Below the pieces are notes generated by a model that saw only the letters and a list, made by a program, of their open reading frames with translations, searched no databases and was not told where the DNA came from. The translations under genes and the position numbers were made by a program. This document shows positions 1-7,500 of a stretch of DNA of 44,798 nucleotides, piece by piece. Where the stretch lies: assembly GCF_913060805.1 (NCBI RefSeq), contig NZ_CAJXTC010000042.1:1-44798 (forward strand). Direction: 5' to 3'. The DNA is from an uncultured Draconibacterium sp. (GTDB lineage: Bacteria; Bacteroidota; Bacteroidia; Bacteroidales; Prolixibacteraceae). Position 1 is the stretch's first letter. Each line of letters opens with the position of its first letter.

Positions 1-47
1 CCATCAAAAAATATCTTCGCAAATCTAAGGTTCATGAAGAGAGGGAC

Positions 48-68
48 GATTGTGTCGAAGGCACAATC
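48..68. repeat. REP-like hairpin GATTGTG/CACAATC
   Basis: The arms GATTGTG (48-54) and CACAATC (62-68) are perfect reverse complements around a 7-nt loop. The hairpin lies in non-coding sequence at the window edge and is the first of several short, stable hairpins in the first 900 bases. Confidence 0.5.
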
Positions 69-121
69 AGGGTGAGTTTAAAAATATTGACCCAAATTTT
101 GCTTTTGATTCTTCCATCGTT

Positions 122-140
122 CCCTCGTTACAAACGAGGG
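122..140. repeat. Palindromic repeat, CCCTCGTT/AACGAGGG
   Basis: Perfect 8-bp arms CCCTCGTT (122-129) and AACGAGGG (133-140) flank a 3-nt loop ACA. The same core recurs in inverted orientation at 694-710, on the other side of the small gene at 211-558. Together the two copies look like a pair of extragenic palindromes (REP-like) bracketing the gene. Confidence 0.65.
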
Positions 141-161
141 GTAGGGTTCGTGTCATAGTGG

Positions 162-195
162 TTTATTCCCAAAATCCGGAAATTTGCTAAGTTTG
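162..195 (+). promoter_or_regulatory. Bacteroidota-type promoter for the gene at 211
   Basis: A -7 box TAAGTTTG (188-195) matches TAnnTTTG, with a weak -33-like TTTA at 162-165 (22-nt spacer). Transcription would start about 10 nt before the ATG at 211, a short leader typical of this phylum. Confidence 0.5.
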
Positions 196-210
196 CGCAA
201 AATTACAACG

Positions 211-558
211 ATGAACATTTCAGGGAGCTGGACATACAACGAAGATTTTGAATACGGCAATTCGGTAGGAGAGGTGGAACTTACGCAAACCGGCAACGAG
301 GTAAGCGGTGTGTTTTCGTTTTCCGAAGCAGTGGAAAACAACTACAGCATTCAGGTGACCGAAAAAGTAAAAGGCACTATTGCCGACGGAAAATTGCTGT
401 TGGAAAGCGTTGAAGTAAAAGCCCTGCAAAACGACCGCGAAATCAGTTACCTGCCCAATACTTTCGAAACGCACCGCATTACCGAAAACCAAATCATCGG
501 CTCAACATTCGACAGCGAAGACGTGTGTGGCGTTTTTGTGCTGACGCGGAAAGCCTAG
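211..558 (+). CDS. Small hypothetical protein, beta-rich
   Basis: This 115-residue protein has no signal peptide or membrane segment. I do not recognise the family. Its pattern (short beta strands, a GSW start, a V.L.QTGNEVSG stretch near residues 25-35, a later G.IADGKLLL motif and a closing CGVFVLTRKA) resembles small lipocalin-like or beta-sandwich domains in which a polymer-like question is repeated: NISGSW..., TQTG..V.G.F, ...V.G.I.DGKL. A longer reading from TTG at 184 is possible, but the ATG at 211 follows a good -7 box by a short leader, so I chose 211. The gene stands alone between inverted CCTCGTT/AACGAGG palindromes, which suggests an accessory locus. The function is unknown and the fold assignment is inference. 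Confidence 0.7.
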   Translation: MNISGSWTYNEDFEYGNSVGEVELTQTGNEVSGVFSFSEAVENNYSIQVTEKVKGTIADGKLLLESVEVKALQNDREISYLPNTFETHRITENQIIGSTFDSEDVCGVFVLTRKA

Positions 559-596
559 GCGCTGAAACAATTCATTTATCGGACAATGAAAAATCC

Positions 597-611
597 AACC
601 CGCACCGGGTT
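597..611. repeat. REP-like hairpin AACCCG/CGGGTT
   Basis: Perfect 6-bp arms AACCCG (597-602) and CGGGTT (606-611) surround the loop CAC. It is one of four hairpins in the 559-965 non-coding stretch. Its position 39 bases after the stop at 558 could let it act in mRNA 3'-end stability, but no T-run follows it. Confidence 0.5.
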
Positions 612-647
612 GTTAATCCCATTGCATATTTCTGTACTATTAGAATC

Positions 648-664
648 AAACTCCGATGGAGTTT
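648..664. repeat. REP-like hairpin AAACTCC/GGAGTTT
   Basis: Perfect 7-bp arms (648-654 and 658-664) enclose the loop GAT. It has the short-loop, GC-containing form of bacterial extragenic palindromes. It is not followed by a T-run, so it is not an obvious terminator. Confidence 0.5.
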
Positions 665-693
665 ATCCATTAAACTAAAAAAATTCTACTGCC

Positions 694-710
694 CCTCGTT
701 TGCAACGAGG
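694..710. repeat. Palindromic repeat, CCTCGTT/AACGAGG (inverted partner of 122-140)
   Basis: Perfect 7-bp arms (694-700 and 704-710) enclose the loop TGC. The reverse complement of this copy matches the copy at 122-140 beyond the arms (both continue into GGGG-A/C-AG), so the two copies are inverted relative to each other. Confidence 0.65.
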
Positions 711-740
711 AGTAAAGGGGAATAAAAGCGATTGGTTTTA

Positions 741-875
741 TTTTTTGCACCGTGGCTTTAGCCCGGTGGTAAAAATGTAGTTAAGGAAAGGGCTTTAGCC
801 GTTAAGGCGATTAAAGGCTAAAGCCTGTTTCCTGTTTTCATCAGGAATCACCGCCCTAAAGGACGGTGCAAAAAA
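741..875. repeat. Nested REPIN-like element, 135 bp
   Basis: The outer 13-bp ends TTTTTTGCACCGT (741-753) and ACGGTGCAAAAAA (863-875) are perfect reverse complements. Inside lies a perfect 10-bp inverted repeat GGCTTTAGCC (791-800) / GGCTAAAGCC (816-825), extended by AGGAAA/TTTCCT, and a smaller TTCCTG/CAGGAA pair. The arrangement of two inverted palindromes with a spacer is that of a REPIN. No transposase gene is adjacent. The sequence does not code. Confidence 0.7.
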
Positions 876-965
876 AAGGACGCGCACAAGGCAACGTCCT
901 TCAGTTTAAATATTAATCATTTAAAACACGAGTTTCTAAAAATATCTACGGTGTAGATGAGTTGT

Positions 966-1682
966 TCACTCCACAACAGGTTCAGTTTTATTTAATCGTT
1001 TACGAACTACTTCGTTGTTGTCGACAATAATTTCGGCAACGGTGCGGGCAAAGGTTCCGAAGGTTTCCACATCAACCACTTCCATGGCGCGTAGGTAGAT
1101 TACAATCTTTTCGTTTACCAGTTTTAGTACCTCCACTTTTATTTCCGAAGCGGTTTGTTCGGTGCTTTCCTGTGCTTTTTCTTCTTCGTAAGCTATGCGC
1201 GCCGTTTCGAATGCAGTTTGTGCGGCTTGCAGGGCTGCAATTATTTCGGCGCACCCCGACAGTAAAGCTATCGCTTCCTGCATTTCGGGCGACGACAGGT
1301 CGGTAAGCATCGAGGTAATCAGCGACGATTCAATAGCATAGCTCTCTTTTGTTATTCCCATGCCATAGCGTTCTATAACGGCATTTACTTTTTCGGCTGC
1401 CGCACGAATGGCTGCGTCGGGGTGATGCAGAAAGCCCGCAACCAGGTAGAATAACGAGCGCAAAGGCTCATCGCGCTCTTCGTCTTTTTCCTCCAGGTTA
1501 CTTTCGGCCTTAATGCGGTTTATCGATGCCGAAAGGCTGACCGATAGTGGTTCGAGGGCCGTAAACATAGCAGCCAAATGTACATCGCTTCGTAGTGATG
1601 TGTTCTTGTATGCTCCAATAATACGCATACTTGTTGCGTCAACTTCACTGACGCGACTGGTGCCTAAAAGTTTTTCAATCAT
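966..1682 (-). CDS. DUF6261-like hypothetical protein
   Basis: This 238-residue, mostly alpha-helical soluble protein lacks a signal peptide. The N terminus (LLGTSRVSEVDATSMRII) and the pattern of long amphipathic helices with a tail rich in E, V and R recall the DUF6261 proteins that are common and multicopy in Bacteroidota. The function of the family is unknown and my assignment rests on memory of its general appearance. The ATG at 1682 is the first in frame. The gene stands alone; a 41-bp tandem array starts about 120 bases upstream of its start codon (1804-1988). If that array is an operator, this is the gene it would most plausibly control, although this is untested. Confidence 0.7.
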   Translation of the reverse strand: MIEKLLGTSRVSEVDATSMRIIGAYKNTSLRSDVHLAAMFTALEPLSVSLSASINRIKAESNLEEKDEERDEPLRSLFYLVAGFLHHPDAAIRAAAEKVNAVIERYGMGITKESYAIESSLITSMLTDLSSPEMQEAIALLSGCAEIIAALQAAQTAFETARIAYEEEKAQESTEQTASEIKVEVLKLVNEKIVIYLRAMEVVDVETFGTFARTVAEIIVDNNEVVRKRLNKTEPVVE

Positions 1683-1803
1683 GATTTTAATTTTGTTTGT
1701 TAGTTAACCATTGCATTCTGCTTGGGTAAGTTAGAAGTGCTTTGGTAATTAATTGAAAAAAAAGATAATACAATAAAACATAATAAGCAAATGATTAATA
1801 TAC

Positions 1804-1988
1804 GCATCGTAGTGAGTACGATTGAAGAATACTGCGTTGGTGGAGCATCGTAATGAGTACGATTGACGAAAACTGTGTTAGTGGGGCATCGTACTGAGTA
1901 CGATTGAAGAAAACTGCGGTAGTGGAGCATCGTACTGAGTACGATTGGAGAAAACTACGGTAGTGGAGCATCTTAGTGAGTACGAATG
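1804..1988. repeat. 41-bp tandem repeat array, about 4.5 units, each with a palindrome
   Basis: Units start at 1804, 1845, 1886, 1927 and 1968 (partial). Each begins GCATCGTA and carries a 17-bp near-palindrome: ATCGTACT-G-AGTACGAT is perfect in units 3 and 4. Units 1 and 2 differ by one base in the left arm, and unit 5 has decayed. The inter-palindrome sequence (GAAGAAAACTGCGGTAGTGG-like) is also conserved, so this is a true tandem duplication and not scattered palindromes. Confidence 0.85.
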
Positions 1989-2189
1989 TTGCTTAACGAT
2001 TATGTAAAAATAAAATAGGATAGTTAATGATAAGTAAGCTGAATTCTGTTAATTTTAAACAGTTAAAAACCAAAATTACTGAATACATTGAACCCGACTC
2101 TTGCAAAAATAAAAACAAAAACCGGCCCGCTTTTCAATGTTAATACAAACATTATTAAAGTTTTACAGCAGTGCAGACTAAAATAATAT

Positions 2190-2210
2190 GTATGTTGCAT
2201 TGCAACATAC
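2190..2210. repeat. 21-bp perfect palindrome
   Basis: Arms GTATGTTGCA (2190-2199) and TGCAACATAC (2201-2210) surround a single T. It lies 34 bp before the start of the propeller lipoprotein gene and next to GTTGTGCGG (2217-2225), whose reverse complement CCGCACAAC occurs just after that gene (3322-3330). It may be an operator or part of a recombination-site-like element. Confidence 0.65.
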
Positions 2211-2244
2211 ACGTACGTTGTGCGGCATATGACAAAAACTACAA

Positions 2245-3312
2245 ATGAATAAAGAATTGAATTTGATTTACCTAATATTTTTATTGACTCTTAACTTTTC
2301 TTGCGTTACAAAGGAAGAAGCCGATAAAGAAAAAAGCAAATCTGAATTGGTTAGTAAGTCATACTCTGACACTTTAAAATTTACCTATGGAATTAGTTCA
2401 ATTTTCCAAGATAGTAAAGGAAATTATTGGTACGGAAGTCGTCAAGAAGGAGTAGCTATTTGTGACGGACAAACCTATAAGTATTTTACAAATAAGGAGG
2501 GTTTGCCAGATAATCAAATTCGTTCAATAAAGGAAGATAACAATGGGAATATTTGGTTTGAAACAGCAACTGGAATTAGTAGCTATGACGGAAAGAAAAT
2601 CACAAATCATACTATGATTGGAAATGCAAACTCTCAAAATGAGTGGAGGAAAACTTCTAATGACCTTTGGTTTAGTGCAGGAAATAAGGAAGGAGTATAT
2701 AAATATGATGGTCAAAGATTGAATTATTTAGCATTTCCCAATCCAAAAGTCATTAACCCCAATAATTTATATTCCGTGACAAGTATTTCAGAAGGGAAAA
2801 ACAATATACTTTGGTTTGGTACTTACGCAGGTGTTTTTGGCTATAATGGAAGTGACTTTATAATTATCAATGATGAAACTCTCGAACTTGATATTGAAAC
2901 AGAACCACTACATATTCGAAGCATTTTTGAAGACTCAAAAGGCAGACTATGGATTGGAAATAATGGAATAGGCGTATTATTGAAAGACGCTGACACAATT
3001 ATTAACTTTTCTGAAAAGAATAATCTAATTCACCCGACAAGTTCAAGAAGAGGAGATAAGTCACAACCAGGCACACTTGAACACGTTTTTGCGATTGAGG
3101 AGGATGGAAAGGGAAATATTTGGTTTGGAGATAGAGATACAGGAGTTTGGAAATATGATGGTGATACTATTAAGAATTACACCGACAGTTTAGGACAATC
3201 GAATGATTTTGTTCATAGCATATACAAGGACAACAATGATGCTTTATGGTTTATACAGACTAACGGTAATGTATTCAAATTCAATGGAAAAACGTTTGAC
3301 AAGCAATTTTAA
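2245..3312 (+). CDS. Lipoprotein with two-component-regulator propeller repeats
   Basis: This 355-residue protein opens with a lipoprotein signal: a hydrophobic stretch ending LNFSC, with the lipidated Cys at about residue 20. The remainder is a series of about 40-residue Reg_prop-type beta-propeller repeats (for example IFQDSKGNYWYGS, IKEDNNGNIWFET, IFEDSKGRLWIGN, IEEDGKGNIWFGD and IYKDNNDALWFIQ). Such repeats normally form the periplasmic sensor of hybrid two-component systems. Here there is no kinase or response-regulator part, so the protein is a stand-alone, probably surface or periplasmic, propeller. The gene is clearly more AT-rich than the genes after 4.5 kb (many ATA, AGA and AAT codons) and is flanked by inverted GTTGTGCGG/CCGCACAAC, which suggests acquisition. 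The ligand is unknown. Confidence 0.8.
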   Translation: MNKELNLIYLIFLLTLNFSCVTKEEADKEKSKSELVSKSYSDTLKFTYGISSIFQDSKGNYWYGSRQEGVAICDGQTYKYFTNKEGLPDNQIRSIKEDNNGNIWFETATGISSYDGKKITNHTMIGNANSQNEWRKTSNDLWFSAGNKEGVYKYDGQRLNYLAFPNPKVINPNNLYSVTSISEGKNNILWFGTYAGVFGYNGSDFIIINDETLELDIETEPLHIRSIFEDSKGRLWIGNNGIGVLLKDADTIINFSEKNNLIHPTSSRRGDKSQPGTLEHVFAIEEDGKGNIWFGDRDTGVWKYDGDTIKNYTDSLGQSNDFVHSIYKDNNDALWFIQTNGNVFKFNGKTFDKQF

Positions 3313-3321
3313 GAAATACGA

Positions 3322-3457
3322 CCGCACAACATTGGCTATACGTAATGCGGGTAAAGTGCTTATATGAAAACAATTACATTCAACAAACTTTTCGGTAAGC
3401 GGACAGTGAAGTGCCTTGAAATCCCGCACTACGCATAGCCGGGACCGTTAGCACCCA
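3322..3457. repeat. Imperfect inverted repeat after the propeller gene, attC-like
   Basis: GGCTATACGTAATGCGGG (3334-3351) pairs with CCCGCACTACGCATAGCC (3423-3440) at 16 of 18 positions. The element is bounded outside by ACAAC (3326-3330) and by GTT at 3447, and ends with TTAGCACCCA (3448-3457). The size (about 115-135 bp), the imperfect stem and the AAC...GTT boundaries are reminiscent of integron attC sites, but the GTTRRRY core is not met exactly (GTTAGCA is seen). Confidence 0.5.
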
Positions 3458-3510
3458 AAGAAATAAAAGGCATATATCAATAAACACCTACCAGGCAAAA
3501 AACAAATTTT

Positions 3511-3888
3511 ATGAATAAGAAACTATTATTGACCTTCATTTTATTACTGGCAATTATTGGCTTTTCAACTGGATTTTATTTAAAGTTTATCAGATCATAT
3601 TCCGACAATAAACTTCAGGTGGAGCAAACTAAAATTACAGGAGAAAAATCACAGAGACAGCCACGACTGGGAGAAATGATTAAGCTTATGAGTGAACTTG
3701 AAGATGAAGTAAAAGATTCGCAGAATAATTTCAAAAAAGCTGTTGTTAGTAAAAGTGATGCGTCAGAAACGAATAAAGAGACGTTAAAAAGACTAAAGAC
3801 CATAAACTACACCTCAATCATCGTGATGGTTGTTTCAATAGTAATTGCCGGACTTATATCAACGAATTTAGTATTGAAAAAGAACTGA
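3511..3888 (+). CDS. Small hypothetical membrane protein with two membrane helices
   Basis: This 125-residue protein has an N-terminal hydrophobic helix (about residues 4-24), a charged segment likely to form a coiled coil (about 40-95; rich in K, E and S, with RLGEMIKLMSELEDEVKDSQ at its centre), and a C-terminal membrane helix (about 98-120). The family is not recognised. Both ends in the membrane with a soluble helical loop resembles four-helix methyl-accepting or sensor input regions, but there is no signalling domain. The gene stands alone, is AT-rich, and is preceded by the decamer TTAGCACCCA (3448-3457), as is the next gene. Confidence 0.65.
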   Translation: MNKKLLLTFILLLAIIGFSTGFYLKFIRSYSDNKLQVEQTKITGEKSQRQPRLGEMIKLMSELEDEVKDSQNNFKKAVVSKSDASETNKETLKRLKTINYTSIIVMVVSIVIAGLISTNLVLKKN

Positions 3889-3957
3889 TTTAATATGGAA
3901 AGAATAAAATCAATTACGGTTGGTATCAGCTTGTATATTGCATTGCGGCCGTAGATA

Positions 3958-3967
3958 TTAGCACCCA
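3958..3967 (+). repeat. Second copy of the TTAGCACCCA decamer
   Basis: TTAGCACCCA at 3958-3967 is identical to the copy at 3448-3457. Each lies upstream of an isolated small gene: 24 bp before the gene at 3992 and 53 bp before the gene at 3511. GCGGCCG just before it resembles the GCCGGGACCG before the first copy. Confidence 0.5.
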
Positions 3968-3991
3968 CTTTCCAACAAACAACCCACAAAA

Positions 3992-4216
3992 ATGAAACAA
4001 CAAAATCAATCAGAAATAAAAGATACAGAACAGTTCCCCGATGCCAAAAAAGCAAAATCGGCAGCAATAATAAATGCGGTATTCATCGGGTTTATGATCG
4101 GGATTGTAATCTACAGTATTTTCAAAAACACCCTGGGGCTGTTAACACTGATTCCGTTGTTTATTGCCTTCAAACTGATCAATAATTCGAAGAAAAAGAA
4201 AGCCACCGAAAAATGA
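3992..4216 (+). CDS. Small membrane protein, 74 aa
   Basis: A charged N terminus (residues 1-22) is followed by two hydrophobic segments, about 23-43 (AAIINAVFIGFMIGIVIYSI) and 48-64 (GLLTLIPLFIAFKLI), and a lysine-rich tail. I have a general memory of such short Bacteroidota membrane proteins, but no function is known to me. It stands alone and is the third member of the AT-rich cassette-like run. The ATG at 3992 follows a purine-poor leader without a strong Shine-Dalgarno sequence, as is usual for this phylum. Confidence 0.65.
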   Translation: MKQQNQSEIKDTEQFPDAKKAKSAAIINAVFIGFMIGIVIYSIFKNTLGLLTLIPLFIAFKLINNSKKKKATEK

Positions 4217-4561
4217 CAGGCTGTTGTAACCTTCAAGCACTTGTAACTATGTTGCGCACCTTATACCAACGTTTACTGCAAACCCAAAATCGGAAATAAA
4301 ACGCAAAACGAAACGATTGTTTTTAGAGAATATGACCTGCAAAAACCGTTTTTCAAGCAAACGATTCATAACAAGCCAAAACCCTGAAATATGAGTATTT
4401 AAGCGCCTTGCAGCCGGGCATGGAATATTTGTTATAATAATTTGAACATATAGTCAAGTATTGGTAAGCCCATTATATCGACCGTTGGCAAGATGTTATC
4501 TAATTTTGAATTCGGAAGTTGACGCAAAGTCTAACCTCGTTAAAAACTTAAAATAAGAAAT
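4217..4561. other. 345-bp non-coding stretch
   Basis: No gene is seen. It contains CCAACG near 4263-4268 and CCGTTGGCAAG near 4481-4491, which are inverted relative to each other and echo the ACAAC...CCGTTAGCA boundaries of the element at 3322-3457. It may be a third, long and decayed copy of that element. No terminator is evident after the small membrane gene. Confidence 0.35.
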
Positions 4562-7500
4562 ATGAAACTATTTAAGCCGATCGTTGGAATAATACTTGGA
4601 GTTTGTGCCTGGGGGACAAGCAACGTATTTGCACAAAGCGGTGATCAGATTTTGGATGGAATTGGCGAAACGGGATTGATTGCCCGTTACACCCTCGAAG
4701 AAAATGCCAAAGACTGGTCGAGAAACAATTTACATGGAAGCATCGAAGGCTCCGGTTACGAATTTGTTGACGACGAAGTATTCGACAAAGTAATTTCATT
4801 ATCCGGCGACGGAAAAACGTATATAACCATTCCCGGCGAGTTACTGGCAGGCGAGGAGTCGCTAAGTATTTCGGCCTGGGTTAATTTGCGTTCGGCCGAA
4901 GGTGGTGCGCCACTTTTCGATTTTGGCAAAGACGGAAAATCGACTTTTTATGCTGCTCCTGCAGGCGAAAACGGTTACGTGTCGCAAGTGCTTGCCGGCA
5001 CCAATACTTACACCGCCGGTTCGGAAGCTATAGAATTAAATAAATGGAACCATATAGTTGTAGTTGTTGATGTTCCAACAAAAACCTTTGCTACCTTCCT
5101 TAACGGCGAACAGGTTAGCGAAGTAAACGATGTTGAGGTAGAACTTAAACAATTGTTCGACAGCCGTAAAGGTAACGACGATCAGTTTGTTATCGGAAAA
5201 TGGCTAACTTCAGGCGATGCCTCTATTGATGCTAAACTGCACGATTTCCGCATCTACCGAATTCCTTTAAACAGAAGACAAATTGGGTGGATCAACTTCA
5301 GCGCTTTGCACAAAGAGGAAGCCGAAGAGATGATGCGTAACCGACAAGAAGCCGAACTTCAGGAGTTTCCTGAATCGACACCACAGTTGTATAACGAGTA
5401 TTTAACCAGCGTTCCAACTGTTGAAGTGGAAACCGAAGTGGGTTTTCTGCCTCGTTTGCCACGTTTTGTAAAAGGTGTTTACAGCAACGATTTCGACGGA
5501 CCTGAAGTGCGTGTGCTTTGGCCTGCTCCGGAAGATAACAGCGAAGTACAAACTGCCGGAAAATACACCGTAACCGGACGCGTTGCCGGAACCGATATTC
5601 AGCCAAAAGCTATTGTTACTGTGGTTGAGCACAATCACGATCATGATGCTCCGCACCGCACCTTGGAGGCTTTTGATTTGGATGAGGTACAGTTAACTGA
5701 AGATACGCATAACCACGAAACAAAATTTGTAGAGAACCGCGATAAATTCGTTGACGGTTTGTTGGAAACCAATCCTGATAATTTCCTTTACATGTTCCGC
5801 AATGCATTTGGTCAGGAACAACCCGCAGGTGCCGAGCCTCTGGGCGTTTGGGACAGCCAGGAAACGAAACTTCGCGGTCATGCCACAGGTCACTACCTGA
5901 GTGCTTTGGCACAGGCTTATTCAAGTGCTGCTTACGATCCTGCCATTCAGGCTAAGTTTGCCGAAAAAATGGAATACATGGTGAATACCCTGTATGAATT
6001 GGCTCAACTGTCGGGAACTCCTAAAACTGCAGGCGGTGAGTCGGTAGCCGATCCGTTGGCCGTTCCTCCGGGACCGGGAAAAGATGGTTTTGATTCAGAC
6101 TTAAGCGAAGATGGTATTCGTACCGACTACCAAAACTGGGGTAAAGGATTTATCAGTGCTTATCCACCGGATCAGTTTATTATGCTGGAACACGGCGCAA
6201 AATACGGAACCGATAACGACAAAGTTTGGGCACCCTACTATACGTTGCACAAGATTTTGGCCGGTTTAATGGATATTTACGAAGTGAGCGGCAACGAAAA
6301 AGCGCTTGACATTGTAGAAGGAATGGGCGACTGGGTACATGCACGTTTGAGTGTGGTACCAACCGAAACGCTGATCGACATCTGGAATACCTACATTGCC
6401 GGCGAATTTGGCGGTATGAACGAAGCACTGGCAAGATTAAGCCGCCTTACTAACGATAAGAGTTACCTGGAAACAGCGAAGTTATTCGATAACATCCGCG
6501 TATTTTTTGGCGATGCCGAACACTCGCACGGTCTGGCTAAAAACGTAGATATGTTCCGCGGATTGCATGCCAATCAGCACATCCCGCAAATTATGGGTGC
6601 GTTGGAGATCTATCGCGATTCAAAAGAGTCGGAATATTTCGATATTGCCGATAACTTCTGGAACAAAGCTACAGGCGATTACATGTACAGTATTGGTGGT
6701 GTTGCAGGAGCCCGTAACCCTGCCAACGCTGAATGTTTTACTGCTCAGCCGGCAACACTTTACGAGAACGGTTTTGCAGTAGGCGGACAGAACGAAACCT
6801 GTGCAACATACAACATGCTTAAATTAAGTCGCAACCTGTTCTTGTACAATCAGCAAGCCGAGTTGATGGATTATTACGAGCGCGGACTTTACAACCATAT
6901 TCTGGCATCGGTTGATGAGCATACGCCTGCAAACACTTACCACGTGCCTTTACGTGCCGGTTCGGTAAAGCATTTTAGCAATGCACACATGGACGGTTTT
7001 ACTTGTTGTAACGGTACTGCTATCGAGAGCAACACTAAATTGCAGAACTCGATCTATTTCCGCAGCGCAGATAACAAGGCTTTGTATGTAAACCTTTATG
7101 TGCCATCAACATTAAAATGGACCGATAACGATATTACTGTTACGCAAACAACAGCTTATCCGAAAGAAGATAATACAACATTAACCATCGGTGGTAGCGG
7201 CAAATTCGATTTGAATGTACGGGTACCACACTGGGCTACCAAAGGATTTTTTGTAACCGTTAACGGTAAGAAACAAGATATAAAAGCTGAACCGGGAACT
7301 TACCTTACTATCAGCCGCAAGTGGAAAGACGGTGATAAAGTTGAGTTGCGCATGCCATTCCACTTTTATTTAGAGCCGGTAATGGACCAGCAAAACGTTG
7401 CCAGTTTATTCTACGGACCGGTTTTACTGGCTGCCCAGGAAGAAGAGCCACGCAAAGAATGGCGTAAAGTAACGTTGGATGCAGAAGACATCAGCAAATC

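Larger units (their letters stand above)
1683..2244. other. 562-bp non-coding stretch with repeats
   Basis: No credible gene is present. The stretch holds the 41-bp tandem array (1804-1988) and a strong 21-bp palindrome (2190-2210). A minus-strand open frame across 1700-1930 reads through the tandem repeats and is not a gene. The remaining sequence is AT-rich and shows no other structure I can support. Confidence 0.7.

Noticed and set aside
525-725. Plus-strand open frame of 66 codons overlapping the end of the first gene
   Set aside because: It runs through three hairpins and lacks a plausible start; no protein-like composition.
1700-1930. Minus-strand open frame of 76 codons across the tandem repeats
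   Set aside because: It is read through the 41-bp repeat array (13.67 codons per unit, so frames differ between units) and has no signal, domain or promoter.
1804-1988. CRISPR array
   Set aside because: The repeats are contiguous 41-bp units with conserved sequence throughout; there are no unique spacers and no cas genes.
2190-4500. True integron with attI and integrase
   Set aside because: No integrase gene is in the window, and the GTTRRRY core is not matched exactly, so the region is reported only as cassette-like.
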